A DNA stretch of 64,000 nt, taken from assembly GCF_002944315.1 (NCBI RefSeq), contig NZ_CP024311.1, positions 3,850,501 through 3,914,500 on the forward strand, given 5' to 3'. Below are positions 25,802 to 34,858 of the stretch, piece after piece; the stretch's first letter is position 1, and each line of letters begins with the position of its first letter. Below the pieces are notes generated by a model. The model had not been told where the DNA came from, did no database searches, and worked only from the letters and a program-made list of their open reading frames with translations. This stretch comes from Rhizobium sp. NXC24. Lineage in GTDB: Bacteria; Pseudomonadota; Alphaproteobacteria; Rhizobiales; Rhizobiaceae. A program made the translations under genes and the position numbers.

Positions 25802-27316
25802 ATGACGAAGAGCATCATGGCGAATTCGGCGTTGAACGCGGCGGCGGGGCTGACCCTGCTGGCGACCGGTTTTGCCTGTTCGATCATCGCTGCCCGCCTG
25901 CTTGGCCCGGAAGCTAACGGCATCATCGCCTTTTCGCTCTGGTTGACGACCACGGGCGCGCTCGTCGCCGAACTCGGCACCGGCATCACGCTACTGCGCA
26001 TACTGCCGCAACTAAAAGTCCAGGGCTATTCGACGGAGGAGCGGCGCGGCTTTGCGGCCTACCTCCTGCACCCGACGATCCTGTCGACGCTGATCCTGCT
26101 CGCAGGCTACACGGCCTTTTATTGGGAAGCGGAGCGGCTGCATTGGGCAAACGATGAATGGTCCGTCATCGTCATCACCGGCGCGTTTTTCGTCCTTCAG
26201 TCGCTGGGCGCCTACAGCAAGAACTATCTGGTCGGCGAACAACAGCTCGGCGCTTTCTTCCGCATCACCCTGACAAGTTCGGTGCTGCAGCTCGCCACCG
26301 TGCTTCTCGGCGCCATCTTCTTTGGCGTCAGCGGCGCTCTTGCCGGCTATGCCATCGGTCAGCTCCCGATGTTCGTTTCCAGCCTGAGGATCGCAGTCGC
26401 GCGCCGGAACAGTTGCGGCGTCAGCCTTGGCTATCTCGTCAGTTCCTCGCTCATTCTCTCGGTCGAATTCATCAACAGCTCGATCTTCCTGAACCGCATC
26501 GAGCTGGTCTTCCTGCAGCATTACTGGGGCATCGAAGCAGTCGGCTTCTACGCCGTCGGCCTGTCGCTTGCCAATCTGGCGCTGCAGCTTCCGGTGCAGT
26601 TGAGCGGCAGCCTGCTGCCCTATTATTCCGAACAGATGCATTCGCAGGCGTCGGGCAAGTTGCCGGTTCATGTCTTCGAGGGCGTCGCGCGCGCCATTTC
26701 CTATATTACCCTGCCCATGAGCTTCGGCCTTGCGGCGATCGCCCCTGAGCTGGTGGTAACGATCTTCGGCAAGCCCTTCGGCCCGAGCGGCGGCATGGTG
26801 GCGCTGCTGTCGCTGACGGCTGCTCCCTACGTCTTCATGCAGATCTGCACGCAATATCTCTACTCCATCGACCGCATGCGCGAGCGTACCATCATCGGCG
26901 GCGTCGCCAGCGTCATCATGGTCGTCGGCTGCCTGATCGCAGTGCCCTCGTATGGCGGCGAAGGTGCCGCGCTAGTGCGGTTGCTCGCCTTCTCCGCCAT
27001 GTGCGTGCTGATGGTGCGCCGCATGGAATTCGAGGGCTCGATGCACAGTATGTTCGTCAGCCTTGCCAAGGTGACCGGCGCATCCGCGCTCTGCGCCGCC
27101 GCGGCCTATGGTTTCATCCATGTGCTGCCCGGCATTCCCGGCCTCGTCAGCGCCGTCATTGCCGGCATCCTGGTCTATGGCCTGGCGCTCCGGCTGCTGA
27201 ATGCCGTGCCGCCGGAGGATATCGCCGTCCTTCAGCAAATTGCCGCGCGTCTGCCCCGGCGCGCTCATCCGATTGCCGTTCACGCGCTGGCATGGCTGGC
27301 GCCGCGCCGAATTTGA
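25802..27316 (+). CDS. Polysaccharide flippase (MOP/Wzx-like)
   Basis: 504 residues from ATG 25802. About 12-14 membrane helices are spread along the protein, with the MOP-type N-terminus NAAAGLTLLATGFACSIIAARLLGPEANG and repeated Gly-rich helix turns, as in Wzx and related lipid-linked sugar translocases. It lies between the GT2 gene and the tandem hydrolase and leads into the latter after a 10-base gap with a strong GAGGAG. An earlier ATG at 25748 has no ribosome site. Export of a lipid-linked oligosaccharide is the expected role. Confidence 0.88.
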   Translation: MTKSIMANSALNAAAGLTLLATGFACSIIAARLLGPEANGIIAFSLWLTTTGALVAELGTGITLLRILPQLKVQGYSTEERRGFAAYLLHPTILSTLILLAGYTAFYWEAERLHWANDEWSVIVITGAFFVLQSLGAYSKNYLVGEQQLGAFFRITLTSSVLQLATVLLGAIFFGVSGALAGYAIGQLPMFVSSLRIAVARRNSCGVSLGYLVSSSLILSVEFINSSIFLNRIELVFLQHYWGIEAVGFYAVGLSLANLALQLPVQLSGSLLPYYSEQMHSQASGKLPVHVFEGVARAISYITLPMSFGLAAIAPELVVTIFGKPFGPSGGMVALLSLTAAPYVFMQICTQYLYSIDRMRERTIIGGVASVIMVVGCLIAVPSYGGEGAALVRLLAFSAMCVLMVRRMEFEGSMHSMFVSLAKVTGASALCAAAAYGFIHVLPGIPGLVSAVIAGILVYGLALRLLNAVPPEDIAVLQQIAARLPRRAHPIAVHALAWLAPRRI

Positions 27317-27326
27317 GGAGAATGCC

Positions 27327-29120
27327 ATGGCTGCGTTGGGAGCCGCCGAATACCAGGGCCCGCTTAAGGATGTCACCCCCGCCGCCACGCCGGTGACTTT
27401 CGCCGGAACTGTCGGCCTGTTCATGCCCGCCGCGGCACCGACGAGCCAGACGGCCGTATTGTTCCTCAGCCCCTGGGGTTTCGAGGAAATGTGCACCCGC
27501 AAATTCTGGCGCATTCTCGCCGAAGATTTTGCCAAGGAAGGTATTGCCAGCCTCCGCTTCGACTATGCCGGCACCGGCGATGCGCTCGACGTTGCCGATC
27601 CGGGTGAAGGACTGGCGCTCTGGGAAGGCACGGCCCTCGCCGCCGCCGGCATGCTGCGATCGCTCTCCGGCTGCGAGCGGCTTATCCTGGTGAGCCAAGG
27701 GCTCGGAAGCGTCGTCGCCCTTGATATTGCAGAGCAGCTCTCCGGCGTCGACGGCATCGCCTTTCTGGCTCCGACCATTTCCGGCCGCGCCTATCTGCGC
27801 GAATTGACCGTTTGGTCGAAGATGATCGACGAGGGCATGGGGCTCACCGAAGCGCAACGCCGGGCCGAGGGCGTGACCATCGCCAGCCTGCAGATGCCGG
27901 ACTCTATCGCCGCCGCGGTCAAGAAACTCAATCTGATGACGCTTGCCCATATCAGCGCGCCGGATTGCCTTGTCCTGACGCGGCCCGGCCGCCCTGGAGA
28001 CGCCGATTTCGCTGCCCATCTCGAAACCCTCGGCCCACGCGTCGAACGCTCGGCCTATGAGGGCTATGACGAGCTGGTATCGAACCCGACCGTAGCCACC
28101 ATGCCGCTCGAAGCCGGCCGGAAAGTTCTGGACTGGGCACGGTCGATCGCGACGGAAGAATCCGCGACGGCATCTCGCAGAATTCTCCGCGCGCCGCGCG
28201 CCGAACCGCTGATCGGCGACGGTTTTCGCGAAACGCCGCTGCGCTTTGGCGAGGGCAACCGCCTCTCCGGCATTCTCTGCGAACCCACAGGCACCCGTGC
28301 GGGCGCGACGGCATTGCTTTTGACCACGGCCTATGACCGCCATGCTGGCTGGGGCCGAATGTCGGTGACCATGGCGCGAACGCTTGCACGCGACGGCATC
28401 CCCTCGCTGCGTTTCGATACCGCCAACGTCGCCGACAGTCCGCCGCTTCCCGATGCGCAGGAACAGGTGCTCTATTCGCCCGCGCAGCTTCAGGACGTTA
28501 GCGCCGCTCTCGACCTTCTGGAGGCGGAGAAACTGTTGCCCGCCTTTGCCGTTGGCCGCTGCAGCGGTGGCTATCTCGCTTATCAGAGCGCTATCCAAGA
28601 TGGCAGGTGCGGCGGTCTGATCACCGTCAACCCCTATGCTTTCTTCTGGGATGAAACCCAGCCCGTGGAGGAAGCCCTGCGCTTCGTGCCGCGTTCGCTC
28701 GAGACCTACGGCCAGAAATTCCTGCAGTTTGAGACGCTGAAGCGGCTCTATGGCGGCCAGATCGACGCCAAAAGTGCGGCGCGCAACATCGTCGTGGCGC
28801 TGGCGCGGCGCGCCGTCCGTCTCGGCCGCCCCCTCCTCGGCGTTCTCCCGTTCTTCGCCGGCGAGCACGAAACCGTCATCAACGGCTTCCGCTCGCTCGT
28901 CAAACGCCAAGTCGATATTTCCCTGATCTACAGCGCCCACGACATTGGTCTCGATCATTTCCGCGAACATTTCGGCGAAGATGCCGCCGGCCTCAAGAAT
29001 TTCCCCGACATCCGCCTCACCATCATTCCCGATACCGACCACAATCTGACGCCGCCCTATGCGCGCAAAGTATATTTGCGAGAGGTGAAGGAGATGGGAT
29101 TGAGGCTGTGGCGGCGCTGA
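27327..29120 (+). CDS. Tandem alpha/beta hydrolase, polysaccharide-locus type
   Basis: 597 residues made of two alpha/beta hydrolase units (about 25-270 and 310-590). The first has the elbow VSQGLGS with Ser123; the second has VGRCSGGY with Cys412 in the nucleophile position. Both contain the strand-turn segments LRFDYAGTGDA and LRFDTANVADS. The arrangement resembles the hydrolases that accompany exosortase and glycan-export loci, whose role is unproven. GAGGAG lies 6 bases before the ATG, 10 bases after the flippase stop, so the two genes form an operon. It may remove or transfer acyl groups on the exported sugar. Confidence 0.8.
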   Translation: MAALGAAEYQGPLKDVTPAATPVTFAGTVGLFMPAAAPTSQTAVLFLSPWGFEEMCTRKFWRILAEDFAKEGIASLRFDYAGTGDALDVADPGEGLALWEGTALAAAGMLRSLSGCERLILVSQGLGSVVALDIAEQLSGVDGIAFLAPTISGRAYLRELTVWSKMIDEGMGLTEAQRRAEGVTIASLQMPDSIAAAVKKLNLMTLAHISAPDCLVLTRPGRPGDADFAAHLETLGPRVERSAYEGYDELVSNPTVATMPLEAGRKVLDWARSIATEESATASRRILRAPRAEPLIGDGFRETPLRFGEGNRLSGILCEPTGTRAGATALLLTTAYDRHAGWGRMSVTMARTLARDGIPSLRFDTANVADSPPLPDAQEQVLYSPAQLQDVSAALDLLEAEKLLPAFAVGRCSGGYLAYQSAIQDGRCGGLITVNPYAFFWDETQPVEEALRFVPRSLETYGQKFLQFETLKRLYGGQIDAKSAARNIVVALARRAVRLGRPLLGVLPFFAGEHETVINGFRSLVKRQVDISLIYSAHDIGLDHFREHFGEDAAGLKNFPDIRLTIIPDTDHNLTPPYARKVYLREVKEMGLRLWRR

Positions 29121-29182
29121 AATAGGGCCACGGCAATTCCGGAAACACTCGCACTATCGGGTACTTGCTGTATAGTTGCTCC

Positions 29183-29851
29183 ATGAGGCTCCTGATCGTC
29201 GAAGACAACCGCGAACTGGCGTCCTGGCTCGGCAAGGCGCTGCGTCAGGCGCAATATGCCGTCGACATCGCCTATGACGGCGAGGACGCCGAACATATGT
29301 TGAAAGTGGCGGGTTACGCGGTCGTCATCCTCGATCTGTCACTGCCGAAAATCGATGGGTTGACGCTGTTGAAGCGCTTGCGCCAAAGCGGCAACAAGGT
29401 GCCGGTCATCATCCTGACCGCCAATGCCAGCCTCGACGGCCGTGTTGCCGGGCTCGACAGCGGCGCCGACGACTATCTGGCAAAGCCTTTCGAAATCGCC
29501 GAGCTGGAAGCCCGTATCCGCGCCCTTGTCCGCCGCGGCCATGATCGCGCCGCACCCGAAATCGCCGTGGGCGACCTGCTCTTCGACGGCGGCACGCGGC
29601 AGTTCTTTCTTGGCGGCGAAACCCTGGCGCTCACGCCGCGCGAACATGCCGTGCTCGAACATCTCGTCATGAAGGTCGGCACGACAGTCACCAAGACCGC
29701 GCTGTCCGAAAGCGTCTTTGGCTTCGACGATCTCGCCGACACCAGCGCCATCGAAATCTACGTGCACCGCGTCCGCAAGAAACTCGAAGGCAGCGCCGTG
29801 CAGATCGCCACGCTGCGTGGCCTCGGCTATCTCCTTCGCCATGCGCAATGA
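29183..29851 (+). CDS. OmpR-family response regulator (TctD-like)
   Basis: 222 residues from ATG 29183. The receiver has EDN (7-9), the phosphoacceptor Asp51 (VVILDLSLPK), Thr in ILTA and Lys in LAKPFE. The C-terminal winged helix ends with SAIEIYVHRVRKKLE and LRGLGYLLRH. The kinase gene follows with an 11-base overlap. TctD-type systems often sense tricarboxylates, but no tricarboxylate transporter is near, so the target is open. Confidence 0.93.
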   Translation: MRLLIVEDNRELASWLGKALRQAQYAVDIAYDGEDAEHMLKVAGYAVVILDLSLPKIDGLTLLKRLRQSGNKVPVIILTANASLDGRVAGLDSGADDYLAKPFEIAELEARIRALVRRGHDRAAPEIAVGDLLFDGGTRQFFLGGETLALTPREHAVLEHLVMKVGTTVTKTALSESVFGFDDLADTSAIEIYVHRVRKKLEGSAVQIATLRGLGYLLRHAQ

Positions 29852-31256
29852 CGAAAGCCAAGCACGCAAGGGACGTCTGCGCCGCGCCATCGCAGGGCTG
29901 ACCTCCAGCCTGCGGGCGCAACTCTTTGCCTGGGTGGTACTGACGCTGATCGGGGCGATCTGCGTCAATCTGTACCTCAGTTTCCACTCGGCGAACGCCA
30001 CCTCGGACCTCGTCACCGACCACACGCTGCTTGCATCGGCCCGCGTCATCGCCGAAGCCGTACATGTCGATGCAAACGGCACTGTCCAAGTCGATCTCCC
30101 ACCGGCGGCGCTGGAAATGTTCGATACCGGTTATGGCGACCGCGTCTTCTATCAGGTGGTGACCGCGTGGGGGAACCTCGTCGCCGGCTATCCCGATCTG
30201 CCGCAACCGAAGAAACAGCAGGTCGGTGAAGATACCACATTCCGCGCCGATCAGGTTCGGCTGATGATGCTGAACCATCCGATCGTCGGCCTTAGCGAAG
30301 ACAGCACGATCTCCGTCACCGTCGCCGTCACCCACAAAAGCCAATACGCCATGCGCCGCAGGCTGTGGCTCTCGGATTTCACCAAGCAGCTCGTGCTCGT
30401 GCTGCTCGCCGGCCTGGTGACCATTATCGGCCTGCAGCGCGGTCTGACACCGGTGCTGCGGCTACGTGATGCTGTGCGCGAACGCGGCCGCCAGCGGCTG
30501 GACCCGCTGGAGCCGGATATGGTGCAGAGCGAGCTACGCCCCCTGGTTCATGCGCTGAACGATCATATGGAGCGGGTGCAGAACCAGATGGCGGCACAGC
30601 GCCGATTCGTCTCCAACGCTGCCCATCAGTTGCGCACGCCGCTTGCGCTCATCTCGACGCAGGCAAGTGTGGCGGCGCGCGAGGACGACAATGCCAGACG
30701 TGACGAAGCCCTGACGGCACTACGCTCCAGTACAAGGCAGGTGACACGGCTGGCGAGCCAGCTTCTCACCCTGTCGCGGGCCGAACCCGGCAGCCGCCGT
30801 CCACGTAGCGACACGATCGACCTCGTTGCCACCGCCCGGCAAGTCTTGGAAAACCTGGCGGAAGAAGCGCTGAGACGCAACATCGACCTGGGACTGGAGG
30901 CCGATGGCGCGCCGGTCCATGTCGAAGGCGACGGCACCATGCTGCGCGAGATGCTGGTCAATCTCGTCGACAATGCCCTGCGTTATACCCCGGCCAATGG
31001 CCGCGTCACGGTCGGGGTCCGGCTTGATGACAACAACGCCGTACTGTCGGTGGAGGACAACGGTCCGGGCATTCCCGAGGCCGAACGCGGGCAAGTATTC
31101 GAGCGTTTCTACCGCATCATCGGCACGGAGCCCGAAGGCAGCGGCCTCGGATTAGCCATCGTCCGCGAAGTCGTCGACGGCGCCGGCGGCACGATCGCGC
31201 TCAGCGACGCGCCCGGCGGCGGCTTGTTAGTGACCGTAAGGCTGCCGGCGGTTTGA
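29841..31256 (+). CDS. Sensor histidine kinase (TctE-like)
   Basis: 471 residues from ATG 29841, overlapping the regulator by 11 bases. Helix 1 is at 28-48, a periplasmic domain of about 130 residues follows, and helix 2 is at 183-199. The HisKA box has His262 (SNAAHQLRTPLALIS), and the ATPase domain shows NLVDNALRYTP, DNGPGIPEAERG and GSGLGLAIVREVVD. The 2CSK-type extracellular domain (CHASE-free, with ARVIAEAVHVDANG) is typical of TctE. Ligand unknown. Confidence 0.93.
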   Translation: MRNDESQARKGRLRRAIAGLTSSLRAQLFAWVVLTLIGAICVNLYLSFHSANATSDLVTDHTLLASARVIAEAVHVDANGTVQVDLPPAALEMFDTGYGDRVFYQVVTAWGNLVAGYPDLPQPKKQQVGEDTTFRADQVRLMMLNHPIVGLSEDSTISVTVAVTHKSQYAMRRRLWLSDFTKQLVLVLLAGLVTIIGLQRGLTPVLRLRDAVRERGRQRLDPLEPDMVQSELRPLVHALNDHMERVQNQMAAQRRFVSNAAHQLRTPLALISTQASVAAREDDNARRDEALTALRSSTRQVTRLASQLLTLSRAEPGSRRPRSDTIDLVATARQVLENLAEEALRRNIDLGLEADGAPVHVEGDGTMLREMLVNLVDNALRYTPANGRVTVGVRLDDNNAVLSVEDNGPGIPEAERGQVFERFYRIIGTEPEGSGLGLAIVREVVDGAGGTIALSDAPGGGLLVTVRLPAV

Positions 31257-31296
31257 CCGAGTCCCAACCGCCAGCAACCAGAAAGAAGCAGGACCG

Positions 31297-32010
31297 TTAT
31301 CCTGCCGCCCGAGGCTGGACTTCGCCCTTGTTCAGGAAAAATGTCTTGTCGAACAGCGCCAGATCCAGCGGATTGGGCAGACGGACATCCTTGAGATCGG
31401 GATAGGCTTTCATCGACGGATCGTAGGACCGATCGATCTGCGAGATGAAGACGAGGATCAGACCTCTCTCACGCGCAAAGGATCGCAACGTCAGGACCTG
31501 CACCATCAATTCCGGCTTCTGCCGGTTTTGATCGAGGATTTGCAGGTAATCGATGACCACCAGCGTTCCCTTGGGCATCGACGCCAGCCTCTCGACGATA
31601 TAGTCGGCGCTGATCGCGTCTGAACAGTCAAATTCGAACCGGTCTTTGAAAGACTCGAACTCAGCGCCAATCATGCGGAAACGATCGAGAACGGCCCTTT
31701 CGGTATCCTCCAGTGTGAAGAAGATGCCACGGTTGCCGGCTTTCATCGCCTCGACCGCCAGCCTCAGACTCATCAGCGTTTTGCCGTGGCCCGGACGGGC
31801 ACCCAGAAGCACCAGGTCGCCAGGATCCAATTGCGCGAACATCTCACCGGCGGGCGTCGTCGCGTCCGCACGAGCTGCAAGCAAGCTCCAGCCGCGGAAA
31901 CCTTCCTCGGCTGCAATTCGGTCCAGCGCTTCATGCAAGGGAATATTCTCCTCGCGCGACATGAGCCGGGCTTTACGCTTCAAGCGATAAATTGGGCCAG
32001 AAAGCCTCAT
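31297..32010 (-). CDS. DnaB-type RecA-fold ATPase domain protein
   Basis: 237 residues, start ATG 32010 with AGGAGGT upstream. It corresponds to the C-terminal ATPase domain of replicative helicase DnaB: Walker A LGARPGHGKT (about 69-78), Walker B GTLVVIDYLQILDQN (about 147-161) and sensor VFISQIDRSYD. The N-terminal primase-binding domain of DnaB is missing, and the protein is half the length of DnaB, so it is not the replicative helicase. Stand-alone versions are seen in rhizobia without assigned function. No phage genes are near. Confidence 0.8.
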   Translation of the reverse strand: MRLSGPIYRLKRKARLMSREENIPLHEALDRIAAEEGFRGWSLLAARADATTPAGEMFAQLDPGDLVLLGARPGHGKTLMSLRLAVEAMKAGNRGIFFTLEDTERAVLDRFRMIGAEFESFKDRFEFDCSDAISADYIVERLASMPKGTLVVIDYLQILDQNRQKPELMVQVLTLRSFARERGLILVFISQIDRSYDPSMKAYPDLKDVRLPNPLDLALFDKTFFLNKGEVQPRAAG

Positions 32011-32358
32011 CTGTAAAACCTCCTATCGCGAGCAACGATTGCAACCCCTCCTTATGCTTGGCGCTCGAACAGTCGGTTCGATGATCGATCAGCCCCGCAT
32101 GAACGATACTTTCCCGGATGGAGGGGGGAGGCATGGGCTTTGCCGGAATCGGACCATAAGCTGATTCTCATCCGGAGGAAATTGCGCGATAGGACAATAA
32201 CGGCCGCCCGGCCGTCCCGGCTTATATGGCAACTTGGCGCAAGCAAAGCTCGCTCGCCATAGCTGTCGTCGAAACACCCATCAGCAATCATTCATGGACG
32301 GTTCATGCGTATTAACTAAGCAAATAAAACACAAACAATACCTGAGGGGAGAGTGCCC
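32011..32358. other. Intergenic region, no gene seen
   Basis: About 350 bases between two divergent genes. The right end is AT-rich (around 32300-32345) and could hold the promoter of the acetyltransferase gene. Short open frames here lack ribosome sites, composition bias or any recognisable family. I see no repeat or hairpin with a T-run. Confidence 0.4.
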
Positions 32359-32949
32359 ATGACGCTTGCTGACCAGTTGGAAATCATCCGCTCTGGAAAA
32401 ATGTACAACGATCTGACGCCCGAGCTGATCAAGGCTCGAGAGGAGGCCGTTCTACTGACCAACCGCTACAATGCAAGCTTCGGCAAGACGTCCGCAGAAC
32501 GGGAAAGCATCCTTCGTGAGCTGTTGGGCAAGGTGGGCGAGCACGTGCTTTTCGAGCCGACGTTCCGTTGCGAGTTCGGTCGGAACGTCGTTATCGGCAA
32601 CAACTTCTACGCCAACTTCGACTGCGTCTTGCTGGACGGTGGCGGCATCGAGATCGGTAATGACGTGCTGTTCGGTCCCCGTGTCGGCATTTACACCTCC
32701 AACCACGCAATTGATGCTTCCGAGCGCGCGGCGGGTGCGTGTTACGCGAAGCCGGTGAGGATCGGGAACGGGGTGTGGATTGGCGCCGGGGTACACATCA
32801 ACCAGGGCGTGACCATTGGCGATGGCGCGATAATTGGGTCAGGTAGCGTCGTGACCAAAGACGTTCCAGCAGGTGTGATTGCAGCGGGCGTTCCTTGCAA
32901 GGTAATTAGAGAGATCACCGAGATGGACAGAACGGGTTTTCAGCCCTGA
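32359..32949 (+). CDS. Sugar O-acetyltransferase (NodL/maltose acetyltransferase type)
   Basis: 196 residues from ATG 32359, with GAGGGGAGA upstream. The N-terminal Mac domain ([19 protein letters not shown]) is followed by left-handed beta-helix hexapeptides: [52 protein letters not shown] and [20 protein letters not shown]. The catalytic His is in SNHAID (about 115). The family acetylates maltose, galactosides or Nod-factor chitooligosaccharides (NodL). The substrate here is open; no nod genes are in the window. Confidence 0.92.
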   Translation: MTLADQLEIIRSGKMYNDLTPELIKAREEAVLLTNRYNASFGKTSAERESILRELLGKVGEHVLFEPTFRCEFGRNVVIGNNFYANFDCVLLDGGGIEIGNDVLFGPRVGIYTSNHAIDASERAAGACYAKPVRIGNGVWIGAGVHINQGVTIGDGAIIGSGSVVTKDVPAGVIAAGVPCKVIREITEMDRTGFQP

Positions 32950-32976
32950 GCATACGGTAGGGCCTGACCGGCAGAC

Positions 32977-33007
32977 AAAAAAAGAGGCCGGGTGGGGGTG
33001 CCCGGCC
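32977..33007 (-). terminator. Rho-independent terminator of the ABC transporter operon
   Basis: On the minus strand a 7-bp perfect stem (GGCCGGG / CCCGGCC, 32986-32992 and 33001-33007) with an 8-base loop is followed by a run of seven T (opposite 32977-32983). It lies 29 bases after the permease stop at 33036. Confidence 0.88.
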
Positions 33008-33035
33008 TTGGGAGTTAACTGAGTGCCTCGAGGGC

Positions 33036-33917
33036 TTATTGCACGTCCATGTGCTGCTGCGGACGCCATCTGGTGATGCGGTTTTCGACGAGCGTCATCA
33101 CGTATTCGGCACCGAGCGTGACCACCATCACGAGGATGATCGCGGCATAGAGGCCGGCTGCGTCATAGGTGCCCTTGGCGATCGAGATCAGGTAGCCGAT
33201 GCCGGCGAGCGATCCGACGAATTCGCCGACGATCGCGCCGATGATGGCGAAGGAGAAGGAGATGTGCAGGCTTGCAAAAATCCAGCTCATTGCCGACGGC
33301 AGGATGACGTTGCGGGTCACCTGCCAGTTGGAAGCGCCGAGAATGCGGGCATTGGCGATCATGTTGCGGTCGGCTTCACGAACGCCCTGGAAAGCGTTGG
33401 CGAACACCACGAAGAACACCATGATGAAGGCAAGCGCGACCTTGGAGGCAAGGCCGAGGCCCATGATCATCACGAAGATCGGCGCGAGAACGACGCGCGG
33501 GATCGAGTTGATCGCCTTGATGTAGATCGACAGGATATCGGAAGCGAGTTTGTTGCGGCCGAGAGCGACGCCGACGAGAACGCCGGTCACCGAGCCGATG
33601 ACGAAGCCGATCAGCGCTTCTTCCATGGTGACGCCGAGATGATACCAGAGCGAGCCGCTCTCGGTGCCCTCGGTGATCCAGTCCCACAGGCGCAACGCGA
33701 TGCCATACGGGCTGGAATAGAAGAACGGGTCGATCCAGTGCAGATCGGAGGCGACCTGCCAGAGACCAAGGATGGCGAGCAGAATGCCGACCTGCCATGC
33801 CACGACAACGTACTTGCGGCGGGTGAGCGCCTTCAGCGCTGCGGCTTCGATTTCCGCATCCGAAGTCCCGGCGCGGAAGATCGGGGCATTGCCTGTTTCG
33901 AGGGCTGTGTTTGCCAT
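33036..33917 (-). CDS. ABC transporter permease, NitT/TauT (SsuC) type
   Basis: 293 residues from ATG 33917 with GGGAGG upstream. Six membrane helices are expected (about 38-56, 90-118, 130-170, 205-228, 245-265 and 265-285). The EAA loop reads FQGVREADRNMIANARILGASNWQVTRNVILPSAMSWI (about 178-215), typical of the BPD_transp_1 family of nitrate, sulfonate, taurine and similar importers. It is the third gene after the binding protein and ATPase and is closed by a good terminator. Substrate unknown. Confidence 0.9.
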   Translation of the reverse strand: MANTALETGNAPIFRAGTSDAEIEAAALKALTRRKYVVVAWQVGILLAILGLWQVASDLHWIDPFFYSSPYGIALRLWDWITEGTESGSLWYHLGVTMEEALIGFVIGSVTGVLVGVALGRNKLASDILSIYIKAINSIPRVVLAPIFVMIMGLGLASKVALAFIMVFFVVFANAFQGVREADRNMIANARILGASNWQVTRNVILPSAMSWIFASLHISFSFAIIGAIVGEFVGSLAGIGYLISIAKGTYDAAGLYAAIILVMVVTLGAEYVMTLVENRITRWRPQQHMDVQ

Positions 33918-33930
33918 GATCAATCCTCCC

Positions 33931-34749
33931 TTATGCCGCTTCAGCGGCACGGCGATAGCTGGTTTCGACCTCTTCGCGAAGGTCATCCCAGATCGTCTTG
34001 CAATAATCGATGAAGTTCTGCTCGTAGCGGATCTCGGAGACGACGCGCGGGCGCGGCAGGTCGATCGTATAGACCGATTTCACCGTCGCCGGGCCGGCGG
34101 TCAGCACATAGACCTTGTCGGCGAGTGCCACGGCCTCTTCGAGATCGTGCGTCACGAAGACGACGGAAGCCTGGCGTTCGGCCCAGAGCTTCAAGAGCTC
34201 CTCATGCATGACCGTGCGGGTCTGCACGTCGAGCGCCGAGAACGGCTCGTCCATCAGCAGGATTTCCGGCTCGTTGATGAAGGTCTGTGCCAGCGAAACG
34301 CGCTTGCGCATGCCGCCCGAGAGCTGATGCGGATAATGATGCAGGAATTTTGAAAGCCCGACGCGGGCGAGCCAGTCCTTGGCGCTCTTTTCGGCTTCCG
34401 CCTTGGACTTGCCGCGGAACAGCGGGCCGGACATGACATTGTCGATGACGTTCTTCCAGGGGAAGAGCGCATCCGTCTGGAAGGCGAAGCCGACGCGCGG
34501 GTCGATGCCGTTGACCGGGCCGCCCATCAGTCGGACTTCGCCGGCGCTTGGCTTGGCAAGGCCGGTGACAAGATTGAGGGTCGTCGACTTGCCACAGCCC
34601 GTCGGACCGACGACGGCGACGAATTCGCCGCGCTCGACGGTCATGTTGAAATCGCGAAGTGCGGTCAGCGACTTGCCCGTCGGCGATACGAAACGGCGGC
34701 TGACATTAATGAGTTCGATCGCCGGGGTGCGGCGTTCATCCTGTTGCAT
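33931..34749 (-). CDS. ABC transporter ATP-binding protein, NitT/TauT (SsuB) type
   Basis: 272 residues from ATG 34749. Walker A VGPTGCGKST (about 47-56), Q-loop FAFQTDALFPW, signature LSGGMRKRVSLAQ and Walker B ILLMDEPFSALD followed by the switch HD in VFVTHDLEEAV. It drives uptake together with the permease 13 bases downstream and the binding protein upstream. Confidence 0.94.
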   Translation of the reverse strand: MQQDERRTPAIELINVSRRFVSPTGKSLTALRDFNMTVERGEFVAVVGPTGCGKSTTLNLVTGLAKPSAGEVRLMGGPVNGIDPRVGFAFQTDALFPWKNVIDNVMSGPLFRGKSKAEAEKSAKDWLARVGLSKFLHHYPHQLSGGMRKRVSLAQTFINEPEILLMDEPFSALDVQTRTVMHEELLKLWAERQASVVFVTHDLEEAVALADKVYVLTAGPATVKSVYTIDLPRPRVVSEIRYEQNFIDYCKTIWDDLREEVETSYRRAAEAA

Positions 34750-34858
34750 GGTGCTGATCCTGACGCGTGCCTTCGGGGCGTGCACGCAAAGCCCAGTGAA
34801 ATGCAAAGTCTCTTGAACTGCCGCTTCCGGAACCTTCCGGAAGCGGCGTTATGACTGC

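Noticed and set aside
27156..29042. Long open frame of more than 600 codons antisense to the tandem hydrolase
   Set aside because: It mirrors the GC-rich codons of a well-supported gene with conserved hydrolase motifs; no ribosome site or family.
32052..32291. 79-codon minus frame in the gap before the acetyltransferase
   Set aside because: No ribosome site, no hydrophobic or motif pattern, lies in the likely promoter region.
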